Source: Streptomyces sannanensis
Lineage (GTDB): Bacteria > Actinomycetota > Actinomycetes > Streptomycetales > Streptomycetaceae
Length of the DNA: 64,000 bases
NCBI RefSeq assembly: GCF_039536205.1
Contig: NZ_BAAAYL010000001.1
Span: 930,001-994,000, forward strand
Direction of reading: 5' to 3'
Positions 16,385-25,284 of the stretch are shown here, piece by piece. The notes below the pieces were generated by a model that saw only the letters and a list, made by a program, of their open reading frames with translations, made no database searches and was not told the DNA's origin. How positions within the stretch are numbered: position 1 is the first letter of the stretch; every line of letters begins with the position of its first letter. The position numbers were made by a program, and so were the translations under genes.

Positions 16385-17257
16385 GTGTGGGGATCCGGGG
16401 TGGACTGGCTGATCATCGCCTTGGCCATGGCGTGTGCGACCGCCGGGTGGCTGGGCACGGAGCTCGTACGGACACGGCGGCTGCACCGGACCGCCATCGG
16501 GGAGCGCGGCTGGCTGCTGGAGCGGGAGCGTGAGAGCGCGGCGCGGACTGCGGTCGACGCCGAACGGGCCAGGATCGCGGGGGAATTGCACGACATCGTC
16601 AGCCACAACGTGAGCCTCATGGTGGTCCAGGCCGGAGCCGCCCGCGAGGTGCTGGCCACGATGCCCGAGGAGGCCGCGACGGCGATGAGCGCCGTCGAGG
16701 CCGCCGGACGGAACGCGATGACCGAGCTGCGGCATCTGCTCGGCCTGCTCGCACCCTCGCAGAGCGGCGAGGACGAGCCGCACGAGACGGACCTGTCGCC
16801 GCAGCCGAGCCTGAGCCGGCTCGGTCCGCTGATCGACCGCATCGCGTTCGCCGGTCTGCCCGTGGAGGTACGGATCGACGGGGAGCCGCGGCGGCTGCCG
16901 GCCGGTATCGATGTGACGGCCTATCGGATCGTGCAGGAGGCACTGACCAATGCGCTCAAACACGGGGACGGGGCGAAGGCCGAGGTGACGGTGCGTTATA
17001 CCGACCATTATCTGCGGGTCGAGGTGCTGAACAGCGGGCCGAGCGTACTGTCGGGCGGCGGCTCCGGGTCCGGGGAACGCCCCGCGCCGGGGCGGGCCGC
17101 CTCGGAACTGGCCGCTCCGGTACGGGCCGACGGAGCGGGACGCGGGCTCCTCGGGCTGCGTGAGCGGGTCGCCGTCTACGGCGGCGACCTGGACGCCCGG
17201 CGCCGCCTCGGTGGCGGCTACCGGGTCCGGGCCCGCATCCCCCTGGACCGGCCATGA
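16385..17257 (+). CDS. NarL-type sensor histidine kinase
   Basis: About 290 residues from the GTG at 16385, which has GAGG upstream; an ATG at 16349 is the alternative. One membrane segment (about residues 5-25) gives a minimal sensor. The HisKA_3 box ELHDIVSHNVS has the phospho-accepting His at about residue 69. The HATPase region runs from AYRIVQEALTNALKHG through GRGLLGLRERVAVYGG. With no extracytoplasmic sensor domain, it probably reads membrane state or the ABC exporter. It overlaps the regulator gene by 4 bp. Confidence 0.88.
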   Translation: MWGSGVDWLIIALAMACATAGWLGTELVRTRRLHRTAIGERGWLLERERESAARTAVDAERARIAGELHDIVSHNVSLMVVQAGAAREVLATMPEEAATAMSAVEAAGRNAMTELRHLLGLLAPSQSGEDEPHETDLSPQPSLSRLGPLIDRIAFAGLPVEVRIDGEPRRLPAGIDVTAYRIVQEALTNALKHGDGAKAEVTVRYTDHYLRVEVLNSGPSVLSGGGSGSGERPAPGRAASELAAPVRADGAGRGLLGLRERVAVYGGDLDARRRLGGGYRVRARIPLDRP

Positions 17258-18003
17258 CGCCCACCGAGCCCGCCCCCCGCGTGCTGATCGCGGACGACCA
17301 GGAGCTGGTCCGTGTCGGCTTCCGCCTGATCCTGACCGCGCGTGGGATCAACGTGGTGGGCGAGGCCGCCGACGGGAACGAGGCCGTGGCCGCGGCGCGC
17401 AGGCTGCAGCCCGATGTCGTACTGATGGACATCCGCATGCCCGCCATGGACGGCCTGGAGGCCGCCCGGCAGGTGCTCGCGCAGACCCCGGACTGCCGGG
17501 TGATCATGCTGACCACCTTCGACCTCGACCACTACGTCTACGCCGCCCTCGCCGCCGGCGTCAGCGGCTTCCTCCTCAAGGACGTCACCCCCGCGCACCT
17601 CGCCGCCGCCGTGCGCCTGGTCAACACCGGTGACGCGCTACTCTCGCCCTCGATCACGCGGCGTCTGGTGGAGCGTTTCGCGCACACCGCCGGAGGCGAG
17701 AGCCGGCACGGCGCTCCCGGCGACCACAGGCCGGTCCGGCACCTCCGGATTCCGCCGGTCCATCGCGACCTCGCCGCCCTGACGCCCCGGGAGCTGGAGG
17801 TCCTGACGCTCATGGGCCACGGCCTGTCCAACACCGAACTGGCCCGCGAACTGACGCTCAGCGAAGCGACCGTGAAGACCCACGTGGCCCGCATCTTCGC
17901 CAAGCTCGCCCTCCGGGACCGGGCGCAGGCCGTGGTGCTGGCCTACGAGACAGGGCTCGTCTCCCCGGGCGACTCCACTGGATCCGCCGACGCTCACTCG
18001 TAG
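17254..18003 (+). CDS. NarL/LuxR-type response regulator
   Basis: 249 residues. The receiver has the acidic pair DD near residue 14, the phospho-acceptor Asp59 (VLMDIRMPAMDG) and a conserved Thr/Lys end. The LuxR-type HTH is at the C-terminus (LTPRELEVLTLMGHG... EATVKTHVARIFAKL). The linker is longer than usual (about 30 extra residues, Arg/His-rich). It is the partner of the kinase at 16385 and probably regulates the divergent ABC exporter. Confidence 0.92.
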   Translation: MTPTEPAPRVLIADDQELVRVGFRLILTARGINVVGEAADGNEAVAAARRLQPDVVLMDIRMPAMDGLEAARQVLAQTPDCRVIMLTTFDLDHYVYAALAAGVSGFLLKDVTPAHLAAAVRLVNTGDALLSPSITRRLVERFAHTAGGESRHGAPGDHRPVRHLRIPPVHRDLAALTPRELEVLTLMGHGLSNTELARELTLSEATVKTHVARIFAKLALRDRAQAVVLAYETGLVSPGDSTGSADAHS

Positions 18004-18138
18004 GCGGCAGCCACTTGGAGAGCCCGGGCGAGAAAGGACCACCACGGCCCGCGGTTTCATCCCCAGGCCGGAGCCGGTGGCAGCGGCCAGTTGGGCGGGG
18101 CCGGAACAGGACCGTCGGCAGTGAGCGAAGCTGACGAA

Positions 18139-19044
18139 TCAGCCGCGCGCCAAGTTCATGAGGAACCGAGTTTCCGCGTCGTCCCGCCGCGCGCAGATCC
18201 TGGGTACGGCGTTGAGCACGGAGGTAGCCCGGCACCAGCCCAGGACACGATCGGGAGACTGGCCGGGGACCAGCGTCGCCAGCTGCTCGATCCTCTGCTC
18301 CAGCTGCGCGAGGTCCGCTACTCCCTCCAGCACCCAGTCCACGGCGTCGAAGTCCGGATCTCCCCATGCGGGCCGCGGGTCGATCGCCACCATACGGTGC
18401 CCCGGACCGGACAGCACATTGGCCGGGTGAAGATCACCGTGTACAAGCCCCACCGGACCGCTGTCGGCCAGCTCCAAGGCCAGCGCTCGGGCTCGGTCGA
18501 GAACCATCGAGTCGAGCAGTCCGCTCGCCTCGGACGCAGCCAGCCTGCGGTCCGTCAGGTCGAAGAGGAAGTCGATCCGGTGCGAGAGCGGTCGCAACAC
18601 CGTGCGCTGCCCTCGCACGGGAGATGATGCCCTCAGGTCTCGCAGCAGAGCCGCGACATCGGGCAACCGCCAGGCAAGTTGTTTCACCGGAACTCCCGGC
18701 TCCACGCTCTCCAGCAGCAGGGCTCCCGCGGCGAGATCCTGCGCCAGCAGACGAACAACCGATGGCGTTCCCGCCCAGGCCTGCAGCGCTTCGGCTTCCT
18801 CGGCAGCGATCCCCGTGTCCGGCGTGAGCTTCAGCCACACAAAGGAGCCATGGTCACGTCGCAGGCAGCGGAACACCCGCGAGGTGCCTCCTCCGCCCGC
18901 CTCGACAACGTCCAGACCCCATCGGACGGCGAGTTCACCCACCAGCGTCGGCAACTCGTCGCACCAAGCGAGCACCTCGGGCCCGAACCGAACAACGAGC
19001 CGCTCGCGGACCTCTGGTGCGACGAGGGTCAAATCTCTCAACAC
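18139..19044 (-). CDS. aminoglycoside/hydroxyurea-type small-molecule kinase
   Basis: 301 residues from a GTG at 19044 with GAGGAGC upstream. The APH fold is visible: FVWLKLTPD (ATP-binding Lys), catalytic loop VHGDLHPANVL (about residues 200-210) and metal-binding IDPRPAWGDPDFDAVDW. It most resembles the APH(6)/hydroxyurea phosphotransferase family, which inactivates streptomycin by 6-phosphorylation. Whether this copy confers resistance or phosphorylates another metabolite cannot be told from sequence. Confidence 0.75.
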   Translation of the reverse strand: MLRDLTLVAPEVRERLVVRFGPEVLAWCDELPTLVGELAVRWGLDVVEAGGGGTSRVFRCLRRDHGSFVWLKLTPDTGIAAEEAEALQAWAGTPSVVRLLAQDLAAGALLLESVEPGVPVKQLAWRLPDVAALLRDLRASSPVRGQRTVLRPLSHRIDFLFDLTDRRLAASEASGLLDSMVLDRARALALELADSGPVGLVHGDLHPANVLSGPGHRMVAIDPRPAWGDPDFDAVDWVLEGVADLAQLEQRIEQLATLVPGQSPDRVLGWCRATSVLNAVPRICARRDDAETRFLMNLARG

Positions 19045-19254
19045 AAGCAGCGCTCCTCAGCTCGGTCAGGAAAAATCCGCTGGCCCCATCACTCAACCAA
19101 TCGGATACGCTTCCCGCACGGGGGACCGTCCTCACAGCCTCGATCACCTCATCATCTGTCGCCGGCTCAGCGTCCCAAGTCAGTGCAGTTCCCGGCTATC
19201 GCTTTAACGGGAACGCAGTTGCTCCGCCTGGACGCCGCTGACAGGGTCTTGGCC

Positions 19255-19362
19255 ATGCCTGCCTTCTCCGCGCATGACGGAACCAAGCTCGCCTACCACG
19301 TGTCTGGGGACGGCGCTCCTGTGGTTTGCCTTCCCGGCGGGCCGATGCACGACGGCCCAGCA
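19255..19362 (+). pseudogene. alpha/beta hydrolase N-terminal remnant
   Basis: The ATG at 19255 starts MPAFSAHDGTKLAYHVSGDG then APVVCLPGGPMHDGPA, the first two strands and oxyanion-hole HGGP-type loop of proline-iminopeptidase-like hydrolases. After about 36 residues the similarity ends in Arg/Gly/Pro-rich sequence. The nucleophile elbow and the rest are gone, so it is a 5' remnant. Confidence 0.6.
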
Positions 19363-19422
19363 TTGGTCAGCGGTCCAGCCGGGCGGCCCCGCGACACCGC
19401 TCGGCGGACTGGCATGTCGCCT

Positions 19423-20285
19423 CTACGGCAGGTCGTAGCTCAGGAAGTAGTGGGTCCCGATGTGACTCGTCGGAAATCCGAACTGCACGTCCGTGAGCAT
19501 GCGGAAGAGGAACTCACCCAAGCCGCAGTCAAATCGTTCCCACTCACCGAAGTCGCGCTGGACGAGAACGGGCCAGTCGTCGGGGTCGGCCGCACCCGTC
19601 TGCCAGACGAAGTCGATCTCTTCTTCCGTCGTTCCCCAGCGCAGCAGCCCCCGGGGGCCGGGTAGGCGGCGTAGGGGTGCCACAGACCCGTGGTGTGCTT
19701 CACGTCGTTCTCGACCCACTTCACGAGATCCATCCCCACGGCGCCGGGAACGAGGAGGTCGACATACTCGTCGAAGCTGCCCTCGCCGAACAGATCGACG
19801 ATCTCCTTGTAGTCGCTCGGCAGCGCCGTGCCCAGGGCGGCCTCGGCGGCGGACCAGTCGACGGCCGGCCGGGGTCCCGGTTCCCAGCCGGTGAGGATGC
19901 GCAGCTTCTCCGCCCACGACGCCCCCTCCGGGAATCCGACGGCGGCGGGGTCCTCGCGATGGCCGACCACGACGACCGTCCGGCCTCCCTCCGGGGAGGC
20001 GACCCGGCCGCACCCGATCCAGTGGGACCGGTAGGCCCACCCCCGCATCTCCAGCAGCTCCTCCCCGAAGGGCTCGACGAGCGGCAGTCCGGTGCGCTCG
20101 GTGAGCGAAGGATCGGTGAAACCGCCCGCGACGAGATTGCGGTGCCGACCCACCCGCCGGCTGATTTCGGCGACGAGCTCCTGCAAGCCGGTGCCATCCG
20201 GCGCGTCGAAGGTTGTCGGCGCATCACGGCGCGAGCTCCAGTCGAGCATCTTCCAGACAGCGGAAAGGAGTTCGGAGTGTTCCAT
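19423..20285 (-). pseudogene. SUKH (SMI1/KNR4)-family protein with a frameshift
   Basis: The frame from the ATG at 20285 covers the N-terminal two thirds, including the SUKH-like core ALGTALPSDYKEIVDLFGEG followed by SFDEYVDLLVPG. After AAYPAPGG the frame turns into Ser/Arg-rich noise. The continuation (LLRWGTTEEEIDFVWQTGA ... IGTHYFLSYDLP) is in another frame ending at 19423. The shift is at a run of five C and five G (19648-19657), so a real one-base loss or a sequencing error are both possible. SUKH proteins often act as immunity proteins to contact-dependent or secreted toxins. Confidence 0.7.
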
Positions 20286-20290
20286 GGACC

Positions 20291-21880
20291 TCAGTCAACC
20301 GCAGCACCCAGCCGTTCCGCGATGTGATCGCCGACCCGCAGGGCGTTGGCGATGGCGGTGAGGGAGGGGTTCACCGCGCCGATGCTCGGGAAAAAGCTGG
20401 TGTCCACGACGTAGAGGTTGTCGAGGTCGTGGGCCTTGCAGTGGAGGTCCAGTGCCGAACTGGCCGGGTCGGTGCCGAAGCGGACGGTGCCCGCCTGGTG
20501 CGCGGTGGCGCCGATGGGCATGCCCTTGTGCAGGTAGATGCTGTGAGGCAGCAGATGGTGCTTGTGCATGCCCAACTGCCCCAGCATGCCCTGAAGTTTG
20601 TGCCGGAGTCGGGTGACCCCGGCGATGTTGTTGGTCTCGTCCAGGGTGAGATGGATATGGCCCTCGCCGTCCAGGGTGACGCGGTTGTCGGGCTGAGGCA
20701 GATCCTCTCCGCAGAGCCAGAAGTCGACCGCATGGTGGGCGAGTACCTCGAAGGGCATGTCCGGTGAGGCGTGGCCGGCCCAGCGCGGCGCCTCGCCGCG
20801 GACCTGCTCGGCATCCGACTTGCCGAGCATCTGGATCCCGCCGAGCGGGTACTCCCAGTCGTCGGCTCCCAGGTACCAGTCGTTCATGGCCAGGGTCTTC
20901 TGGAACCGGGTGTCGTTGGGTTCCCGGGACACGGCCATCAGCGCCAGGTTGTTGTGGCGCATGTAGTGCCGGCCGACCACGTCCGAACTGTTGGCCAGCC
21001 CGTCGGGGTGCCGGTCGTTCGCCGAACGCAGCAGCAGGGCGGCGGAGTTCACCGCGCCGCAGGCGACCACCACGATGTCCCCGTGAAAGCGCACGACCGA
21101 GCCGTCCGCGAGTTCGGCGACGACATCGGTGACGGTGCGTCCGCCGCTGTCGGTCTCCAGGCGCCGCACATGGGCGCCGGTGACCATGGTGACGTTGTCG
21201 TGTTCGAGTGCCGGGTCGACGCAGATGACCTGCGCGTCCGCCTTGGCGCCCATCAGACAGGGGAAACCGTCCACCCGGTCGCAGCGGATGCAGACGCTGC
21301 TTCGGGTGGCGCGGCCGTGCTCGTCCTGGGTGAGGTTGACGCCGATGGGGAGGTGGAAGGGGTGCAGCCCCTGCTTCTCCAGGTCGTCGCTGAGCTGCTG
21401 GATCCGCGGCTCGTGCTGGACCGGCGGATAGGCGTACTGGGCGCCGGCCGGGCCCTCGGTGGGGTCTTCGCCGTGGCGGCCGTGCACCAGGTAGAGGTGT
21501 TCGGCCTGGGTGTAGTACGGCTCGAAGTCCTCGTAGCGCAGCGGCCAGGCCGGGGAGAGACCGTCGTGGTGGCGCAGCTCACCGAAGTCCTCGGGGCGCA
21601 GCCTGAACAGCGCGGCGCCGTAGAACTTGGTGTTGCCGCCGACGTAGTAGTTGACCTCCGGGGGGAAGGTCTTGCCGTGCCGGTCGTACCAGAGCTCAGG
21701 AGCGAGGTACTTGCCCCTGACGAAGACGGCGGACGAGTCCCAGTTGTCGCGCTCCCGCGGCAGGTAGTCCCCGCGCTCCAGGATCAGGATGCGCTTTCCC
21801 GTAGGGGCCAGGCGGTGGGCGAGCGTACCGCCGCCCGCACCCGTCCCGATGACGACGACGTCATAGTGCTGATCTTGCAT
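20291..21880 (-). CDS. GMC-family FAD oxidoreductase
   Basis: 529 residues. The FAD-binding loop VIGTGAGGGTLAHRLA is at residues 10-25, ILERGDYLPRE follows, and YVGGNTKFYGAALFRLRPEDFG forms the flavin site. The C-terminal GMC motif VVDTSFFPSIGAVNPSLT carries the catalytic Asn. Such enzymes oxidise alcohols or sugars, passing electrons to oxygen or a dye/quinone partner. It follows the cyclase-family gene by 27 bp and the GH15 gene, suggesting a shared pathway on a carbohydrate or polyol. Confidence 0.9.
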   Translation of the reverse strand: MQDQHYDVVVIGTGAGGGTLAHRLAPTGKRILILERGDYLPRERDNWDSSAVFVRGKYLAPELWYDRHGKTFPPEVNYYVGGNTKFYGAALFRLRPEDFGELRHHDGLSPAWPLRYEDFEPYYTQAEHLYLVHGRHGEDPTEGPAGAQYAYPPVQHEPRIQQLSDDLEKQGLHPFHLPIGVNLTQDEHGRATRSSVCIRCDRVDGFPCLMGAKADAQVICVDPALEHDNVTMVTGAHVRRLETDSGGRTVTDVVAELADGSVVRFHGDIVVVACGAVNSAALLLRSANDRHPDGLANSSDVVGRHYMRHNNLALMAVSREPNDTRFQKTLAMNDWYLGADDWEYPLGGIQMLGKSDAEQVRGEAPRWAGHASPDMPFEVLAHHAVDFWLCGEDLPQPDNRVTLDGEGHIHLTLDETNNIAGVTRLRHKLQGMLGQLGMHKHHLLPHSIYLHKGMPIGATAHQAGTVRFGTDPASSALDLHCKAHDLDNLYVVDTSFFPSIGAVNPSLTAIANALRVGDHIAERLGAAVD

Positions 21881-21907
21881 CGGATCCTCACTTCACAGGA
21901 CCGCGCT

Positions 21908-22858
21908 TCACAGGATCGCGATCGGATTGACCGGAGAACCGGTGGCCCCCGGGAGCCGCAGCGGGGCGATCACACACAGGAACGACCAGCGCCCCTGCTC
22001 CTCGCAGACCGGCGCCAGGTCCTCGAACTGCAGGTAGTCGAGCAGATGAAGCCCCATGGCGTGTACGGCGAGCACATGCACGGGGAAGGCGACACCCTCC
22101 GTGGTGCTGGGGGCGGCGTCGCTGTTGCTGTCGCAGCCCAACAGGGCGACCTCACGCTCGGCCAGGAACTCCAGCGCGGTGGGGTGGAGTCCGGCACGCG
22201 CCCGTGCGGTGTCCCAGGGCCCCAGCTCGTCGCGGCGCCGCCGGTGGCCCACCCGTACGAACAGGAGGTCGCCGCGACCTACTCGTAGTCCCGGGTGTGC
22301 CGCTTCGGCGGCTGCCAGGTCCTCGGCGGTCACCTGGGTGCCGGGCTCCAGCCACGGCACGCCGTGCAGCGGGGGGATATCCAGCAGGACACCGCGCCCG
22401 ACGATGCCGTCGCGGGCCAGGTCGACGGTGAGCACGCTCGCCCCGTCCGGGGTGAGGGTGCTCGCCGGGATGCCGTCGTACAGCGTGCCGTCCCAGATGA
22501 CATGGCACAGTGCGTCGAGGTGGCTGTCGGCGTCGCTGTGCACGTTCATCTCGAAGCGGTCCCGGGCGAAGTCCAGTCCTTCGGCGGGCACTTCCCCTTC
22601 GGCCGGGGCTGTCAGCCGGTGCCGGGCAGGCTCGGGGCTGTCGGGTCCCGGCCGGGTCTCCACGGGGGCGGCGAGCGAGACGGTACGGCCGGACCGGACC
22701 TCGGTGGCGGCCGCTCGCACTCCCTCCGGCGTGATGCTGTCCAGGGCCCCGCGGCGGCCCGCTGTTCCGCGGGCGGCCGCGTGCAGGCGCGCATACAGCG
22801 TCCGGAATTCGGCCGGGCTCAGAGCGGGGCGTCCGGCGTCGTCTGTCCGGTGCTCCAT
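21908..22858 (-). CDS. cyclase-family (kynurenine-formamidase-like) hydrolase
   Basis: 316 residues from the ATG at 22858. The metal-binding motif HSDADSHLDALCHV (about residues 105-118) is the family HxGTHxDxPxH pattern in a variant form, and GRGVLLDI plus LLGCDSNSDA follow in the expected order. Members hydrolyse amides, lactones or cyclise polyketides using a divalent metal. The N-terminus overlaps the GH15 gene end by 40 bp, so the genes are translationally linked. Confidence 0.75.
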   Translation of the reverse strand: MEHRTDDAGRPALSPAEFRTLYARLHAAARGTAGRRGALDSITPEGVRAAATEVRSGRTVSLAAPVETRPGPDSPEPARHRLTAPAEGEVPAEGLDFARDRFEMNVHSDADSHLDALCHVIWDGTLYDGIPASTLTPDGASVLTVDLARDGIVGRGVLLDIPPLHGVPWLEPGTQVTAEDLAAAEAAHPGLRVGRGDLLFVRVGHRRRRDELGPWDTARARAGLHPTALEFLAEREVALLGCDSNSDAAPSTTEGVAFPVHVLAVHAMGLHLLDYLQFEDLAPVCEEQGRWSFLCVIAPLRLPGATGSPVNPIAIL

Positions 22859-24696
22859 GGAGCTGCTTCCTCGCCGCCTGGCCGGCCATGGGCCTGGTCG
22901 AGGGCGTTGTCGAGGGTCGTGGCGGCCATGATGAGCGACAGATGGGTGAATGCCTGCGGGAAGTTGCCCAGTTGCCCGCCGTCGGGGCCGATCTCCTCGG
23001 CGAACAGGCCGACATGGTTGGCGTAGGTGTGCATCTTCTCGAAGGTGTAGCGGGCCTGGGCGAGCCTGCCCGCTCGGACCAGGGCGTCGACGTAGAGAAA
23101 AGTGCACAGGCTGAAGGTTCCCTCGGATCCGCGCAGGCCGTCGGGCGAGGCGGCCGGGTCGTAGCGGTAGACCAGGCTGTCGGAGACGAGCTTCCGGTCG
23201 ATGGCGTCCAGGGTGGTGAGCCAGGCCGGGCTCATGGGGGCGAGGAACCTCAGCCGAGGGATGAGCAGCAGCGAGGCGTCCAGGACGTCTCCGCCGTAGT
23301 GCTGTACCAGTGCCTGCTCGGCGTCGTTCCAGCCACGTTCCATGACCTGGTCCAGGATGGTGTCGCGGGCGGTGGTCCAGCGCGCCGTGTCGGCGGGCCG
23401 GCGCCATTGGTCGGCCAGTCGCAGACCGCAGTCGAAGGCCGTCCAGCACATCACCCGGCTGAAGGTGAAGTCCTGGCGTCCACCGCGGGTCTCCCAGATG
23501 CCCTCGTCGGGGCGGTCCCAGGAGTCGGCGAGCCAGTCGAGGGTCCGGGAGAGCCCCTTCCAGCCGTGGTAGCCCATGTGCAGGCCGAGCTCGCGGCTCT
23601 CGCTCAGGGCGTAGAGGGCCTCGCCGTAGATGTCGAGCTGGAGCTGGTCCGCGGCGGCGTTCCCGGCACGGACCGGGTACGAGCCGCGGTAGCCCTCGAA
23701 GTGCTCGAGGATCTCTTCGTCCAGCTCGGGGTCCCCGTCCACCCGGTACATGATCTGGAACGGCTCGCCGCCGGCCGCCGCATCGTGCATCCGGTCTCCG
23801 AGCCAGCGGGTGAAGGCGACCGCCTCGTCGACGTATCCGAGGTCGAGCAGGGCCCGGACGGACAGCGAGCCGTCGCGGATCCAGGTGTAGCGGTAGTCCC
23901 AGTTGCGCTCACCGCCGATCTGTTCGGGCAGGCCCATGGTGGCTGCGGCGATCGGGGCGCTGGTGGGGGCGTAGGTGAGCAGTTTGAGGGTGATGGCGGA
24001 GCGGTGCACCATGTCGGTCCAGCGCCCCCGGTAACGGCTGGTGCGCACCCATCGATGCCAGAAGTCGACGACGCCCCACATCGTGTCCTTGACTGAACTC
24101 TCGGTGGGTGGTGGCGGGGCCGGGCCGCCCGGCCGGCAGACGGTGAGGACCACCCCCGCGACCTGGCCCTCGTGCAAGGTCACCTCACCTCGGACGTCCT
24201 CGCCGTCGCGCTCCAGCGGAAGGGTGCCCTGCAGATGGGCGGTGATCGCGGGGGCGTGGAAGGCCGCCCCTTCGGGGCGCAGATCGAGCTTGTGGCCGGT
24301 CCGCGCGTAGTCGAAACGGGGGCGGCATTCCATGACGAAGCGCACCGTGCCGCGCACGGCCCGCACGACCCGGATCAGTGTGTGACGGTCGGTGACCTGC
24401 CCCGTACGGTCCGGGGGCATGCAGTCGACGACCTCCCCCACGCCGTCGGGCGACATGAACCGGGTCACCAGGACCGCACTGTCCGGGTAGTAGAGCTGCC
24501 GCCAGGAGCCGTCCTTGCCCTCGGGCGCCAGCCGGAAATAGCCCCCGCGGTCGTGGTCGAGCAGGGCGGCGAAGATGCTGGGCGAGTCGAACCGGGGTGC
24601 GGCAAACCAGTCCACAACGCCCTGGGAAGAGACCAGTGCGGCGGTCTGCAGGTCTCCTATGAGGCCGTGGTCGGCTATCGGAGGATAACGTTCCAT
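22819..24696 (-). CDS. GH15 family glycoside hydrolase (glucoamylase/trehalase type)
   Basis: 625 residues from the ATG at 24696, which has AAGGA upstream; the frame runs to 24810 but that part is Arg/Ser-rich. The N-terminal trehalase-like beta domain begins ERYPPIADHGLIGDLQTAAL. The (alpha/alpha)6 barrel has WDYRYTWIRDGSLSVRALL (the general-acid region), DIYGEALYALSE and the C-terminal EGTFSLCTFLYVDAL containing the likely base Glu. Similar actinobacterial enzymes are trehalases or glucoamylases. No signal peptide is present, so it is intracellular. Confidence 0.88.
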   Translation of the reverse strand: MERYPPIADHGLIGDLQTAALVSSQGVVDWFAAPRFDSPSIFAALLDHDRGGYFRLAPEGKDGSWRQLYYPDSAVLVTRFMSPDGVGEVVDCMPPDRTGQVTDRHTLIRVVRAVRGTVRFVMECRPRFDYARTGHKLDLRPEGAAFHAPAITAHLQGTLPLERDGEDVRGEVTLHEGQVAGVVLTVCRPGGPAPPPPTESSVKDTMWGVVDFWHRWVRTSRYRGRWTDMVHRSAITLKLLTYAPTSAPIAAATMGLPEQIGGERNWDYRYTWIRDGSLSVRALLDLGYVDEAVAFTRWLGDRMHDAAAGGEPFQIMYRVDGDPELDEEILEHFEGYRGSYPVRAGNAAADQLQLDIYGEALYALSESRELGLHMGYHGWKGLSRTLDWLADSWDRPDEGIWETRGGRQDFTFSRVMCWTAFDCGLRLADQWRRPADTARWTTARDTILDQVMERGWNDAEQALVQHYGGDVLDASLLLIPRLRFLAPMSPAWLTTLDAIDRKLVSDSLVYRYDPAASPDGLRGSEGTFSLCTFLYVDALVRAGRLAQARYTFEKMHTYANHVGLFAEEIGPDGGQLGNFPQAFTHLSLIMAATTLDNALDQAHGRPGGEEAAPWSTGQTTPDAPL

Positions 24697-24827
24697 ATCC
24701 TTAATATCCGCTTCCTTACGGCTGTTTGCGCGACCGGGGGAGTCCGGCGCCCGGGCCGTCGAGTTGCCGGGGCAGCGCGCGTTCCGTGTTACTGAGAGAG
24801 ACCAGGACATGACGCACGGAGGTGCAA

Positions 24828-24980
24828 GTGGACTTGGTCCATGTCCGGTCGGTGAGCCCGCCGGACCTCACCGACCGGGCTGTGGCGCTGCTCGCCGGCA
24901 ACCCGAAGTGCCGGCGGTCCGTCCGGCGGTGGGCCGGTGCCCGCCGCCAGTGCACCGTGCAGCAGAACCGACCGTTGTAG
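24828..24980 (+). pseudogene. DUF389 N-terminal remnant
   Basis: After an RBS-like GGAGG, GTG at 24828 starts VDLVHVRSVSPPDLTDRAVA then LLAGNP, which matches the start of DUF389 membrane proteins in streptomycetes. The reading frame then becomes Arg-rich and stops after 50 residues with no membrane segment, so only the 5' end remains. Confidence 0.5.
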
Positions 24981-25284
24981 GTGATGGGCGCCGTTCCGCC
25001 CAGGCGGCGGAGCGGCTGTCCCTGCCCTGCTCCGCAGGAGACGGCCTTCACCACCGGGCTGAAGGACTCTGCTGAGATCCCAACGGAGCCCGGTGCCCCC
25101 GGCCGATTGCCTGGTGGCGGCAACCGCTGCTGGGCCGTTGGTCTGACAACTCCGCCCGGTCGGACCATCAGGGAGTTTCGCGGTGCCCCGTGCCCCCTGC
25201 GGGGTGATGTGGTCATGGACGACCGGCCCGCGAGGCTCCTGGTATACGGGCCGTGTCCACGTCAGAACGGACAGGGAGGCAGCA
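24981..25284. other. intergenic region, no gene recognised
   Basis: 304 bp between the DUF389 remnant and the SDR gene. It has short open frames on both strands but none with recognisable similarity. The SDR promoter must lie at its right end. Confidence 0.5.

Noticed and set aside
22859..23449. N-terminal extension of the cyclase-family protein
   Set aside because: It overlaps GH15 coding sequence out of frame and is Arg/Pro-rich; the ATG at 22858 fits the family length.
24981..25200. A second TnpB element end or guide-RNA remnant
   Set aside because: Some short phrases look like transposon-end DNA, but I could not match them to the ends at 26396 and 28198 or to a protein.
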